The notes under the pieces: model-generated | What the model was told of the DNA's origin: nothing | Databases searched by the model: none | What the model saw: the letters and a program-made list of their open reading frames with translations, nothing else | Translations under genes and position numbers: made by a program | In this document: piece after piece, positions 1 to 6,830 of the stretch | Layout of the letters: each line of letters opens with the position of its first letter | How positions within the stretch are numbered: the stretch's first letter is position 1 | From: CAYQDR01 sp964416315 | GTDB lineage: Bacteria; Methylomirabilota; Methylomirabilia; Rokubacteriales; DASRDR01 | Direction of reading: 5' to 3' | Assembly (NCBI GenBank): GCA_964416315.1 | Contig: CAYQDR010000115.1 | Span: 1 to 15,929 of the forward strand | Length of the DNA stretch: 15,929 nucleotides

Positions 1-95
1 GCCTCGTAGACCATGTCGGTGTAGGACTGGTGGAAGTTCTCCCCGAACTTGATCGTGCCGGTCCCGATGATCGCCACCCGATTCGCGAGTCCCAT
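1..95 (-). CDS. Thiolase / acetyl-CoA acetyltransferase-like protein, N-terminal fragment (runs off the window)
   Basis: Only the first 31 codons are inside the window. The start reads MGLANRVAIIGTGTIKFGE, followed by a Tyr-rich stretch ending in DMVYEA. This is the usual opening of the lipid-transfer/SCP2-type thiolases: a hydrophobic beta strand, then G-x-G-x-x-K-F-G-E and an 'L/MVYEA' helix. These enzymes act on acyl-CoA thioesters in fatty acid or sterol side-chain breakdown. The ATG at 95 is supported by an AGGAGG box seven bases upstream on the minus strand. It lies 31 bases after the methyltransferase stop in the same direction, so the two are probably co-transcribed. The catalytic Cys and His cannot be checked because the rest of the gene is outside the window. 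Confidence 0.72.
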   Translation of the reverse strand, partial: MGLANRVAIIGTGTIKFGENFHQSYTDMVYE

Positions 96-126
96 CGCCG
101 CCTCCTGACTCTCTCCCCCCGAGGGC

Positions 127-1161
127 CTACGTCTCCGCCAGATACATGATACGCGTCGGGTTCGGCTGGTCCACCCGCCGGACGCTCCGGAAGCCGGCCC
201 GCTCCAGCAGCTCCCGGAGCTCCGGGACCGTGATCATGCCGCAGCCCACGAGGGCCTCGTGGTGCTGGATCCCCGCGAGCAAGCGGTACGCCGGCTGCGC
301 GCGGTACTCCTCGATCGCGGCCGGGTACGGGAGCTCGGAGACGAGCGCCGCCCCGCCCGGCCGGAGCGCCCGCCGGACCCGCCCGAGGACCGCCTCCCAC
401 TCCGGCCGCTCCCCCGTCTCGTGGAGCGCGATGTTCAGGACGGCCAGGTCGAAGCGCTCGGCGTGATCCAGGTCGAGCGCGCTCGTCGCCTCGACCCGCA
501 CCCGGTCCCCCACCCCGGCCTCGGCGAGGTTCCGGGCGGCGAGCTCCAGCATCGGCGGGTCCACCTCCAGGCCGAGCCCGCGCGCCCGCGGGAACCGCCG
601 GGCGAAGTGGACCAGCCCGTGCGCCGCCCCGCACCCGACGTCGAGGATCTCGCCCCCGTCGGCCAGACGCGCGAGCACCCCCGGCGCCTGGGGCAGGACG
701 ATCTCCGTCATGATCGCGAAGTCCGGCTTCGTGTTCTCCATGATCCCCCGGACGAGCTCCGGCGCATGGTCCTTCCGCGGGAACCGGGCGCCATCGCGCA
801 GCCGGGCGGGGAAGGCGGCGAAGTCCTCGCCGAAGGCGACGGTCAGGTCGAGCCGGCCGCCGACGTACTGCGGGTCCTGGGGGTTCAGGAGCAGCTCCGC
901 CATGTGGGGCGCCAGGCGAAAGCCGGTCGCGGGATCGTGGTCGAGGAGCTCGTAGGCATACGCGGCGCGGCACCAGACGAGGACGTAACGCGGCGCGTAG
1001 CCGAGCCGCGCGGCGAGCGCCTCGGGCGTGATCGCGCCGGCTTCGTGGATCGCCGGGAGGAGCCCGGCCTTCCGCCCGATCACGGCGACCCACGTCCCCT
1101 GGAAGCCGCCGGCGTAGCCGAAGAGTGTCCGGAACTGCTCCTCGCGCGTCGGTGCGGTCAT
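127..1161 (-). CDS. Class I SAM-dependent methyltransferase with N-terminal winged-helix dimerisation domain
   Basis: The protein has 344 residues when started at the ATG at 1161, which has a GGGGGGA box just upstream. A GTG five codons earlier is possible but would overlap that box. Residues ~25-90 look like the winged-helix dimerisation domain of small-molecule methyltransferases (an AITPEALAARLG helix, then a YELLDHDP...FRLAP wing). Residues 172-182 carry motif I (ILDVGCGAAHG), E199 is the likely ribose-binding acid in GLEVD, and RALRPGG at 264-270 is the post-II/III motif. The family transfers a methyl group from SAM to a small substrate in the cytoplasm; nothing in the sequence fixes the substrate. 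It sits between the small membrane protein and the thiolase start, all on the minus strand. The family call is firm and the substrate is unknown. Confidence 0.87.
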   Translation of the reverse strand: MTAPTREEQFRTLFGYAGGFQGTWVAVIGRKAGLLPAIHEAGAITPEALAARLGYAPRYVLVWCRAAYAYELLDHDPATGFRLAPHMAELLLNPQDPQYVGGRLDLTVAFGEDFAAFPARLRDGARFPRKDHAPELVRGIMENTKPDFAIMTEIVLPQAPGVLARLADGGEILDVGCGAAHGLVHFARRFPRARGLGLEVDPPMLELAARNLAEAGVGDRVRVEATSALDLDHAERFDLAVLNIALHETGERPEWEAVLGRVRRALRPGGAALVSELPYPAAIEEYRAQPAYRLLAGIQHHEALVGCGMITVPELRELLERAGFRSVRRVDQPNPTRIMYLAET

Positions 1162-1327
1162 CGGGTCCCCCCGCACCCCCGCCCCCTTTCGTCCAGATCG
1201 CCGAGACGGCTCGGGCCTGCGGCCCTCGCGACGTCCCGTCCCTCCGGCGGCCTCAGGGGGGGAGGGGCGCCGCGGGCCGCCCCGTCCCTCTCGCGGCAGC
1301 GCGTTGCGATAGTGTGGATTTCCGCCG

Positions 1328-1591
1328 TCACGTCCAGCAGAGCATCCAGAACCCCGCCGACGCGAGGAGGATCCCCGCGCCGGCGACCGCGCTCCCCGCG
1401 GTGCTCGTGAGCCCCAGGAAGAACCACGCGCCGCCGAGCCCGGCGAGCCCGGCCACGAGCAGGACGGCGCCGACCAGGTTCCAGTGGGTCCAGACCCACC
1501 GGAGCCCGCTCCGGCTCAGGAGCCGCGCGAGCCCGTGGGAGACCGCCAGGATGACGGCCAGCGCGCCGACGTACGCCGCGGCCTCGAGCAT
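1328..1591 (-). CDS. Small three-helix membrane protein, function unknown
   Basis: The protein has 87 residues and is almost entirely hydrophobic. There are three likely membrane segments at about 5-24, 38-60 and 65-86, with a short basic Arg-containing loop between the first two (RLLSRSGLR). The ATG at 1591 has a GAGGA box that overlaps the stop codon of the upstream SDR gene, and the gap between the two genes is only 12 bases. The pair is therefore very probably translated from one message. I do not recognise a family. It is preferred over the longer overlapping frames here because it has hydrophobic periodicity, a ribosome binding site and operon spacing. Confidence 0.66.
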   Translation of the reverse strand: MLEAAAYVGALAVILAVSHGLARLLSRSGLRWVWTHWNLVGAVLLVAGLAGLGGAWFFLGLTSTAGSAVAGAGILLASAGFWMLCWT

Positions 1592-1603
1592 CCGACCGGC
1601 TCC

Positions 1604-2386
1604 TCAGATCAAGGCACGCGACTGGCCGCCATCCACGTTGAGGCAGGCCCCGACGACCAGGCTCGCGGCGTCGGAGGCGAGGAAGGCGACCACGCGCCCC
1701 ACCTCCTCCGCGCGCCCGAAGCGCCCGAGGGGCAGGTCCGCCTTGAGGAACGCGGCGATCCCCTCCGGGTCCTCCCTCTGCCGGCGCTCCCAGCCGCCCC
1801 CCGGGAAGGCGATCGATCCCGGCGCCACGGCGTTGACCCGGATCCCGAGCGGCGCCAGCTCGAGGGCGAGCGCCTTCGACATCCCGATCTCGGCCGCCTT
1901 CGCGGCGATGTAGGTCGGGCGCCGGGTGTAGGCCCCGCCCCACTCGCGCCCGTAGATCGAGACGATGTTGACGATCGCGCCCCCACCCCGGGCGCGCATC
2001 CCCGGGACGACGAGCCGCGCGAGGCGCACGGTCGGCAGCAGGTTCAGGTCGATCGCCCGCTGCCAGTCCTCGAGGCTCGTCTCCTGGAACGACGCGCCGG
2101 TCGAGCCCCCGACGTTGTTCACCAGGACATCGACCCGCCCGAAGGCGGCCTCGGTCGCCTCCACGAGGTCCCCCGCGCCCGCTTCCGTCGTGACGTCGGC
2201 GACGACGGCGATCGCCTCCGCGCCCAGCGCGCGCACCTCCGCCGCCGCGGCCACGAGCGCCTCCTTCCCGCGGGCACAGAGGGCGACCCGGCAGCCCTCG
2301 CGCCCCAGCTCGAGCGCGATCGCCCGGCCGATCCCCCGGCTGGAGCCGGTGACGATGGCCGCCTTTCCCCGGAGCCCGAGATCCAT
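1604..2386 (-). CDS. SDR family NAD(P)-dependent oxidoreductase (FabG-like)
   Basis: The protein has 260 residues, the standard length for a classical short-chain dehydrogenase. The Rossmann nucleotide-binding motif TGSSRGIG is at 13-20 and the NNVG motif at 90-93. The catalytic residues are all present: N115, S143, Y159 and K163 (in YIAAK). The C-terminus has the usual LNVDGG stretch (249-254). Such enzymes interconvert a ketone and a secondary alcohol with NAD(P)H. An Arg rather than an acidic residue at the end of the second beta strand (CARG, 37-40) hints at NADP preference, but this is inference. The gene lies 33 bases after the SGNH hydrolase stop and 12 bases before the small membrane protein. 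Similarity to FabG is structural; a role in fatty acid synthesis cannot be claimed. Confidence 0.92.
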   Translation of the reverse strand: MDLGLRGKAAIVTGSSRGIGRAIALELGREGCRVALCARGKEALVAAAAEVRALGAEAIAVVADVTTEAGAGDLVEATEAAFGRVDVLVNNVGGSTGASFQETSLEDWQRAIDLNLLPTVRLARLVVPGMRARGGGAIVNIVSIYGREWGGAYTRRPTYIAAKAAEIGMSKALALELAPLGIRVNAVAPGSIAFPGGGWERRQREDPEGIAAFLKADLPLGRFGRAEEVGRVVAFLASDAASLVVGACLNVDGGQSRALI

Positions 2387-2419
2387 CGGCCGCAGTCTAG
2401 CAGAGTCGGGCCCGGCGCT

Positions 2420-3769
2420 TCAGCCCGCCCGGGGTCGCGGCGCGCCCGCGCCGGCCGCGGGCTTGCATCCCGCTTGCCGGCACGCCAGCCGGCGCACGTC
2501 CGGCTCGAGGGACTCGAAGAGGAACCGCGCGTAGCGCGCGTGCCCCGCGGCGTTGAAGTGCGAGTCGTGGCTCCCGTACTTGCCGTCGCCCTCCCGCTCG
2601 AACACGGGGTAGGCGTCCAGATGCGGCACGCCCAGCGCGCGCGCGAACTCCGCCATGAGCTGGGGGTGGACCCGGTGCTGGCGGAGGTCGTAGATGGCTC
2701 CGAACTGGGCGCGCTGGAACGCGACCGCCTCCCCCACGCTCACCATCCAGGGGTACGGGTACGAGGAGAGGGAGAGCGCGATCCCGCGCCGGTCGCACTC
2801 CCGCTTGACGTAGCGGAGGGCGCGGAACGTCGGCTGGTAGCGCTCCCGGGCCACCGTCAGGGAGTAGGGGATCAGGTCGTGGAGGAGCCGCCTCGGCAGC
2901 GTCCGGACGAGCGCCTGCACGTCCTCGCCGGGGAGCTCCGGGCGCCGGATCTCCTCGGGGCGCACCGGCCCGCCGCGCGGCGCCCGGGCCCGCTCGACCC
3001 AGCCCCCGAGCCGGCCCGCCAGCTCGAAGGCGTCATTGAACAGGGAGCTGCCCATCCGGAGGCGCAGCAGCCAGCTCGGCCGCTCCTCCACCCGGAGCTG
3101 GCCGGTCTCGTCGATGAGGACGCGCCGCTGCGACCTGACGTGCTCGGCCAGCTCCCGGGCGCGCTTGAGGACCAGGGGCGCGCCGCTCTCGTCCGTGACG
3201 TAGTGTCGGATGTACGCGACGTCCTCCTCGAAGTCGCTCTGGTCGGGCGCGACGATGACGAGATCCGGCTGGAGGACGTCGAGGTAGAGCCGCGCCAGCA
3301 CCGCGTAGCGGACCGTGGAGTAGGAGGGCCCGCTGAGCGAGAAGACCTCGATCTCCTCCCGGACGCGCTCCCGCAGCAGCCGCTCCAGGACCGCCGCCAC
3401 GGTCTCCTGCTGGTTCGCGTTATACCCCGAGATCCACGAGTCTCCCATGACGACCACCCGGAACCCCCCGGGCAGCTTCGGGTAGAACTCCCGCGTGCGA
3501 AACCCATGGGAGTTCGTCCGCACCTCGAAGACGCGGCCCGGCTCGTGGAAGGCGAGCGTCCCGTGGAAGTTCCGCCGCGAGGTGTACTCGAGGAAGGGGT
3601 GCCCCTCGGTCGAGCTCGCGTACCAGGCGGTGACGAGGTCCTCGGAGAGGATGCGGCCCGTCAGGACGTCGTACGCGCGCAGTCCGAGCTCGAGGGCGAC
3701 GAGCAGGATGACGGTCGGCAGGAGCGCGAGCGCGAGCGTCCCGACGGGATTCACGCGGATACGGCGCAT
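2420..3769 (-). CDS. Membrane-anchored SGNH/GDSL-type hydrolase
   Basis: The protein has 449 residues. A single hydrophobic segment at ~10-28 follows a basic start (MRRIRVNP), so it is probably a membrane anchor or uncleaved signal. The SGNH core begins around 103 with VVVMGDSW (GDS at 109-111, nucleophile S111). Block II Gly is G147 in SLSGPSYS, and block V is DSHFNAAGH at 402-410, supplying D402 and H404. Where block III usually has G-x-N-D the sequence reads PDQSD (175-179), so the usual oxyanion-hole Asn is replaced by Ser. Family members remove or transfer acyl or acetyl groups on lipids or cell-surface sugars, usually outside the membrane. The ATG at 3769 has no obvious ribosome binding site. 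It diverges from the MFS exporter with only 42 bases between the two starts. Confidence 0.82.
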   Translation of the reverse strand: MRRIRVNPVGTLALALLPTVILLVALELGLRAYDVLTGRILSEDLVTAWYASSTEGHPFLEYTSRRNFHGTLAFHEPGRVFEVRTNSHGFRTREFYPKLPGGFRVVVMGDSWISGYNANQQETVAAVLERLLRERVREEIEVFSLSGPSYSTVRYAVLARLYLDVLQPDLVIVAPDQSDFEEDVAYIRHYVTDESGAPLVLKRARELAEHVRSQRRVLIDETGQLRVEERPSWLLRLRMGSSLFNDAFELAGRLGGWVERARAPRGGPVRPEEIRRPELPGEDVQALVRTLPRRLLHDLIPYSLTVARERYQPTFRALRYVKRECDRRGIALSLSSYPYPWMVSVGEAVAFQRAQFGAIYDLRQHRVHPQLMAEFARALGVPHLDAYPVFEREGDGKYGSHDSHFNAAGHARYARFLFESLEPDVRRLACRQAGCKPAAGAGAPRPRAG

Positions 3770-3811
3770 GCCGGCAATCTAGCACGGGAGCAGTGATAGC
3801 ATCAGGAGACC

Positions 3812-5059
3812 TTGGCAGACGCCACCACGCCCACGCCCGCCCGCCCGCGCCGCACCGCGCCGGACGGCGCCGTCCTCACGGCCGTGTTGGCGGGCCTGGT
3901 CGCCATCACCCCCCTCTCCATCGACATCCTCCTGCCCGCGCTGCCCGCGCTCGGGCGCGCGTTCGACGTCGACGTCGCGCGGACCCAGCTCGTGATCAGC
4001 GTCTTCGTGCTCGGCTTCGGCGCGGCTCAGCTCGCCTACGGGCCGCTGTCCGACCGGTTCGGCCGGCGCCCGGTGCTGCTGGCCGGTCTGGGCCTGTACC
4101 TCGCGGCAAGCCTCGCCGCCACGCTGGCCCCCTCGTTCGCGTGGCTCGTCGGCTGCCGCCTGGCCCAGGGCGTGGGCGCGTGCGCCGGACCGGTGCTCGC
4201 CCGCGCGGCGGTGCGCGACCTTCACGAGGGCTCGCGCGTCGCCCGCACGCTGTCGTTCCTGGCCGCCGGCCAGGCGCTCGCGCCGATCCTCGCCCCCGTG
4301 GGCGGCGGCCTCATCCTGCTCGCGGCCGACTGTCGGGGGCTCTTCGTCACGCTCGCCGCCGCCGGCGCGCTCCTCCTGGCGGGGGTGTGGGCGCTCGTCG
4401 TCGAGACCAACCCCCGGCTCGACCCCGCCGCCACCCGGCCCGGCCGCCTCCTGCGGAACTACGCGACCATCGCGCGTCATCGGGAGTTCGTCGGCTACAC
4501 CCTCACGGTGTCCGCCGGCATGGTCGGGCTGTTCGCGTTCCTCGCGGGCTCGCCGTTCGTCCTGATCGACCTGCTCGGCCTGGCGCCGCACCAGTTCGGC
4601 TTCTCGTTCGCCACCGTCATGCTCGGGCAGATGACCGGCGCGCTCCTCTCGACCCGCCTCGCCATGAGCCGTGGCATCCAGGCCACGGTGTGGCTCGGTC
4701 TCGCCTGCTACGTCGCCGGCGGCCTCCTGATGGCCGGGCTCGCGTGGGCTCGCGTGACCCACGTGGCCGCGGTCGTGGGGCCCATGGCGGTCTTCATGCT
4801 GGGGAACGGGATGGTGATGCCCAGCGGCCTGGCGGGCGCCATCGGACCCTTCCCGCAGATGGCGGGCGCGGCGTCGGCGTTGACCGGCTTCGTCCAGATG
4901 ACCGTCGGCGCCGCCGCAAGCGTCGCCGTCGGCGCCCTCCACGACGGGAGCCCCCGCCCGATGGCGACCATGCTCGCGGCGAGCGCGCTCGGCGCGGCGC
5001 TCGTCTTCGCCACCCTCGTGCCGCGGCCGGGGGCCGGACCGCGCGCCGACCGCCCTTGA
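3812..5059 (+). CDS. MFS transporter, Bcr/CflA-type drug-efflux family
   Basis: The protein has 415 residues with about 12 hydrophobic segments, as expected for a proton-driven major facilitator. TM1 contains the Bcr/CflA-like SIDILLPALP (36-45). The loop after TM2 carries MFS motif A, GPLSDRFGRRPVLL (77-90), and TM4 is followed by ARAAVRDL (130-137), common in Bcr/CflA exporters. It should sit in the inner membrane and expel small toxic compounds; the substrate is unknown. The only in-frame start before TM1 is TTG at 3812, because a stop lies just upstream. Its AGGAG box (3804-3808) is only three bases away, an unusually short spacing. Part of the C-terminal coding sequence (4931-4989) recurs at the right end of the window. 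Confidence 0.9.
   Translation: MADATTPTPARPRRTAPDGAVLTAVLAGLVAITPLSIDILLPALPALGRAFDVDVARTQLVISVFVLGFGAAQLAYGPLSDRFGRRPVLLAGLGLYLAASLAATLAPSFAWLVGCRLAQGVGACAGPVLARAAVRDLHEGSRVARTLSFLAAGQALAPILAPVGGGLILLAADCRGLFVTLAAAGALLLAGVWALVVETNPRLDPAATRPGRLLRNYATIARHREFVGYTLTVSAGMVGLFAFLAGSPFVLIDLLGLAPHQFGFSFATVMLGQMTGALLSTRLAMSRGIQATVWLGLACYVAGGLLMAGLAWARVTHVAAVVGPMAVFMLGNGMVMPSGLAGAIGPFPQMAGAASALTGFVQMTVGAAASVAVGALHDGSPRPMATMLAASALGAALVFATLVPRPGAGPRADRP
4931..4989 (+). repeat. Left copy of a direct repeat (exporter C-terminal coding segment)
   Basis: This stretch encodes residues 374 onward of the exporter (GALHDGSPRPMATMLAAS). It matches 15871-15929 at 55 of 59 positions, with the last 32 bases of the alignment identical. 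The two copies are in the same orientation, offset by 10,940 bp. The right copy is cut by the window edge, so the true repeat may be longer. Confidence 0.95.
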
Positions 5060-5116
5060 CGGCGCTCCGGCGGGTGGGGTAGTAAGGATCGGCGCCCCGG
5101 GCAGCCGCGCACGACC

Positions 5117-5270
5117 ATGACCACGAGACTCGCCGGCCTGGACCTCCGACAGCTCCTCGCCCAGCTCGAGGCCGACCGGCAGCTCCTCCGCGTCCGCCGC
5201 GAGGTCGATCCGAAGTTCGAGCTGGCGGCCGTCACCCGCCGGGTCCAGCTCGGCCCGAACCTGCCGGTGC
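5117..5270 (+). pseudogene. 5' end of a UbiD-family decarboxylase gene, truncated
   Basis: The ATG at 5117 opens a reading frame that begins MTTRLAGLDLRQLLAQLE and continues with QLLRVRREVDPKFELAAV and then GPNLPVL. This is the typical N-terminus of UbiD-like prenyl-FMN-dependent decarboxylases: a DLR helix, an 'L-R-V...VDP..E.AAV' strand-helix, then 'GP..LFE'. From about 5271 the frame no longer resembles UbiD and continues as unrelated sequence. None of the prenyl-FMN-binding or catalytic residues (the E-x-P region) are present. It starts 57 bases after the exporter stop in the same direction. The truncation point is the likely left junction of an inserted segment. The family call rests on ~50 residues only. 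Confidence 0.6.
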
Positions 5271-5494
5271 TGTTGGCTCTGCCAGAGCGAGGCGTTTGTC
5301 TCGCCGCTCACCTCTCCGTACCGCCACATGCCTCCCTTGTAACGAAACCGATACGCGATGGTCCTCTCGAGAATCGCCTGGGGTCCCTCAGTGGCGCGCC
5401 GAACGTACAATCCGGCACCGTAGCGCTGGGCCCGGTTGTTGCGTGTCGTTCCGGTCGTGCGTCTGTGCTTCGACCGCGGAACGATCCTGATCAC
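5271..5494 (-). other. Unassigned sequence at the junction, with an open minus-strand reading
   Basis: Between the end of UbiD similarity and the helicase start, the minus strand is open from a possible GTG at 5494. It encodes a peptide of unusually mixed composition, including TIAYRFRYKGGMWRYGEVSG and then ETNASLWQ, ending at the junction. The residue mix (Tyr, Trp, Phe, Lys, Asn) is unlike the Arg/Ala/Pro-rich shadows elsewhere, which suggests real coding sequence whose 3' part is lost. I do not recognise the family. It overlaps the first codons of the helicase frame, and continuation of the frame beyond the junction is just the antisense of ubiD and the exporter. Confidence 0.25.
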
Positions 5495-6830
5495 CGATCC
5501 GCCCGTCGACCTCGACCTCGCCGGAGCCGCGGGAGTGCTCTGGGATCCCCGCGTGCAGGCCTACCGCGCTCCGGCCTGCGCTTACCCGGCCCTCAAGACC
5601 TGGCTGCTCAAGGCGGGGGCCCAGTTCGTGGACGCCGCACGCATGGGCGGCCAGGCGACGGATGGGTGGGCGGAAGTCAGCCTGCGTCCCTATCAGGCCG
5701 CCGCACTCTGCGCCTGGGAGCTGGCGCAGCGGCGTGGCGTCGTGGCCCTGCCCACGGGCAGCGGGAAGACCCGAGTCGCCCTCGCCGCCATGGCCCAGAC
5801 GCGCCTTCCCGCCCTGTGTCTGGTGCCAACGCGCGTGCTCCTCGATCAATGGCGCCACGAAATCGCGGCCGTCTATCCGCACACCGTCGGCTGCTACGGC
5901 GATGGGAGCCGTGACCTTGCTCCGGTGACGGTCGCCACGTACGAGAGCGCGTATCGACACATGGATCGGCTGGGGCACCGCTTCGGCTTGCTCGTTCTCG
6001 ACGAGGTCCATCACTTCGGCTGCGGCCTCCGCGACGAGGCCCTCGAGATGTCGGTCGCAAGCGCCCGGCTGGGGCTCACCGCGACCCCGCCGCGCAGCAC
6101 GGCGCATGCGGCGCGGCTGGCCGAGCTGGTTGGGCCGACGGTGTACGAGCTGGCGATCGGTGACCTCGTCGGCCGATTCCTTGCGAGCTTCGACTCGATC
6201 ACCCTCCATCTCGACCTCACCCAGGCGGAGCGGACCCGCTACACGACCCTCAGCACGGTGTTCGTCGGCGAATATGCCGAGTTCCGCCGGCAGGTGCCGC
6301 ACGCGACCTGGGCCGACTTCGCGCGCAACGCTGCACGGACCGCCGAGGGGCGACGGACCCTCGCCGCGTGGCGCGAGGCCCGCCGGCTCGTCGCCTTCAC
6401 CGAGGCCAAGCGTCTCGCCCTCCGAGCCCTGCTGACGCAGCACCGGGACGCCCGTGTCCTCGCATTCACCGCCGACAACGAGACCGCCTACGCGATCGCC
6501 CGGGAGCACCTCATCATGCCGCTCACCTGCGACATCCGGCGCCCCGAGCGCGACGAGGTCCTCGAGCGCTTTCGCCGGGGTGAGCTTCGAGCCCTCGTCT
6601 CGGCGCGCGTCCTCAACGAGGGGCTCGACGTGCCGGACGCAGATGTGGCAGTTGTCGTCGGGGGTGCCCTGGGGGAGCGGGAGCACGTGCAGCGGGTCGG
6701 CCGGCTCCTGCGGCCGAGCCCCGGGAAGCGGGCTCTCGTGTACGAACTCGTCACGCGCCAGACTATCGAGGTCGCGCAGGCGCGACGGAGGCGTGAGGGG
6801 CTTGTCCTCCGAAGCTCCCCTCAACTGTAG
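5454..6830 (+). CDS. xpb: XPB/Rad25-type superfamily 2 DNA helicase
   Basis: The protein has 458 residues from the GTG at 5454, giving the opening MRLCFDRGTILI; a TTG at 5436 is the alternative. The N-terminal ~80 residues have the layout of the XPB damage-recognition region. Helicase lobe 1 then follows: SLRPYQAAA Q-motif-like segment, Walker A PTGSGKT (100-106), DEVHH (183-187) and GLTATP (207-212). Lobe 2 carries NEGLDVP and motif VI QRVGRLLRP (413-421). The RED motif that normally follows motif III in XPB proteins reads R-S-T (214-216). XPB unwinds damaged DNA, and in archaea it works with the nuclease Bax1. The next gene is a Bax1 homologue overlapping it by ~29 bases, which strengthens the call. 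The exact role in this bacterium (repair or defence) is not shown by the sequence. Confidence 0.88.
   Translation, partial: VVRLCFDRGTILITDPPVDLDLAGAAGVLWDPRVQAYRAPACAYPALKTWLLKAGAQFVDAARMGGQATDGWAEVSLRPYQAAALCAWELAQRRGVVALPTGSGKTRVALAAMAQTRLPALCLVPTRVLLDQWRHEIAAVYPHTVGCYGDGSRDLAPVTVATYESAYRHMDRLGHRFGLLVLDEVHHFGCGLRDEALEMSVASARLGLTATPPRSTAHAARLAELVGPTVYELAIGDLVGRFLASFDSITLHLDLTQAERTRYTTLSTVFVGEYAEFRRQVPHATWADFARNAARTAEGRRTLAAWREARRLVAFTEAKRLALRALLTQHRDARVLAFTADNETAYAIAREHLIMPLTCDIRRPERDEVLERFRRGELRALVSARVLNEGLDVPDADVAVVVGGALGEREHVQRVGRLLRPSPGKRALVYELVTRQTIEVAQARRRREGLVLRSSPQL

Noticed and set aside
1264..1283. GC hairpin (GGGGCG...CGCCCC) upstream of the methyltransferase as a terminator
   Set aside because: There is no T-run on either strand, and such stems are common by chance at this GC content.
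259..3796. Long plus-strand open frames opposite the methyltransferase, SDR and SGNH genes
   Set aside because: They are Arg/Pro/Ala-rich, have no family resemblance and no ribosome binding sites; the minus-strand genes explain the sequence.
3779..5388. Long minus-strand frame opposite the exporter
   Set aside because: This part is the antisense of a clear MFS protein, with composition typical of GC-driven shadows; only the segment beyond 5271 deserved separate mention.
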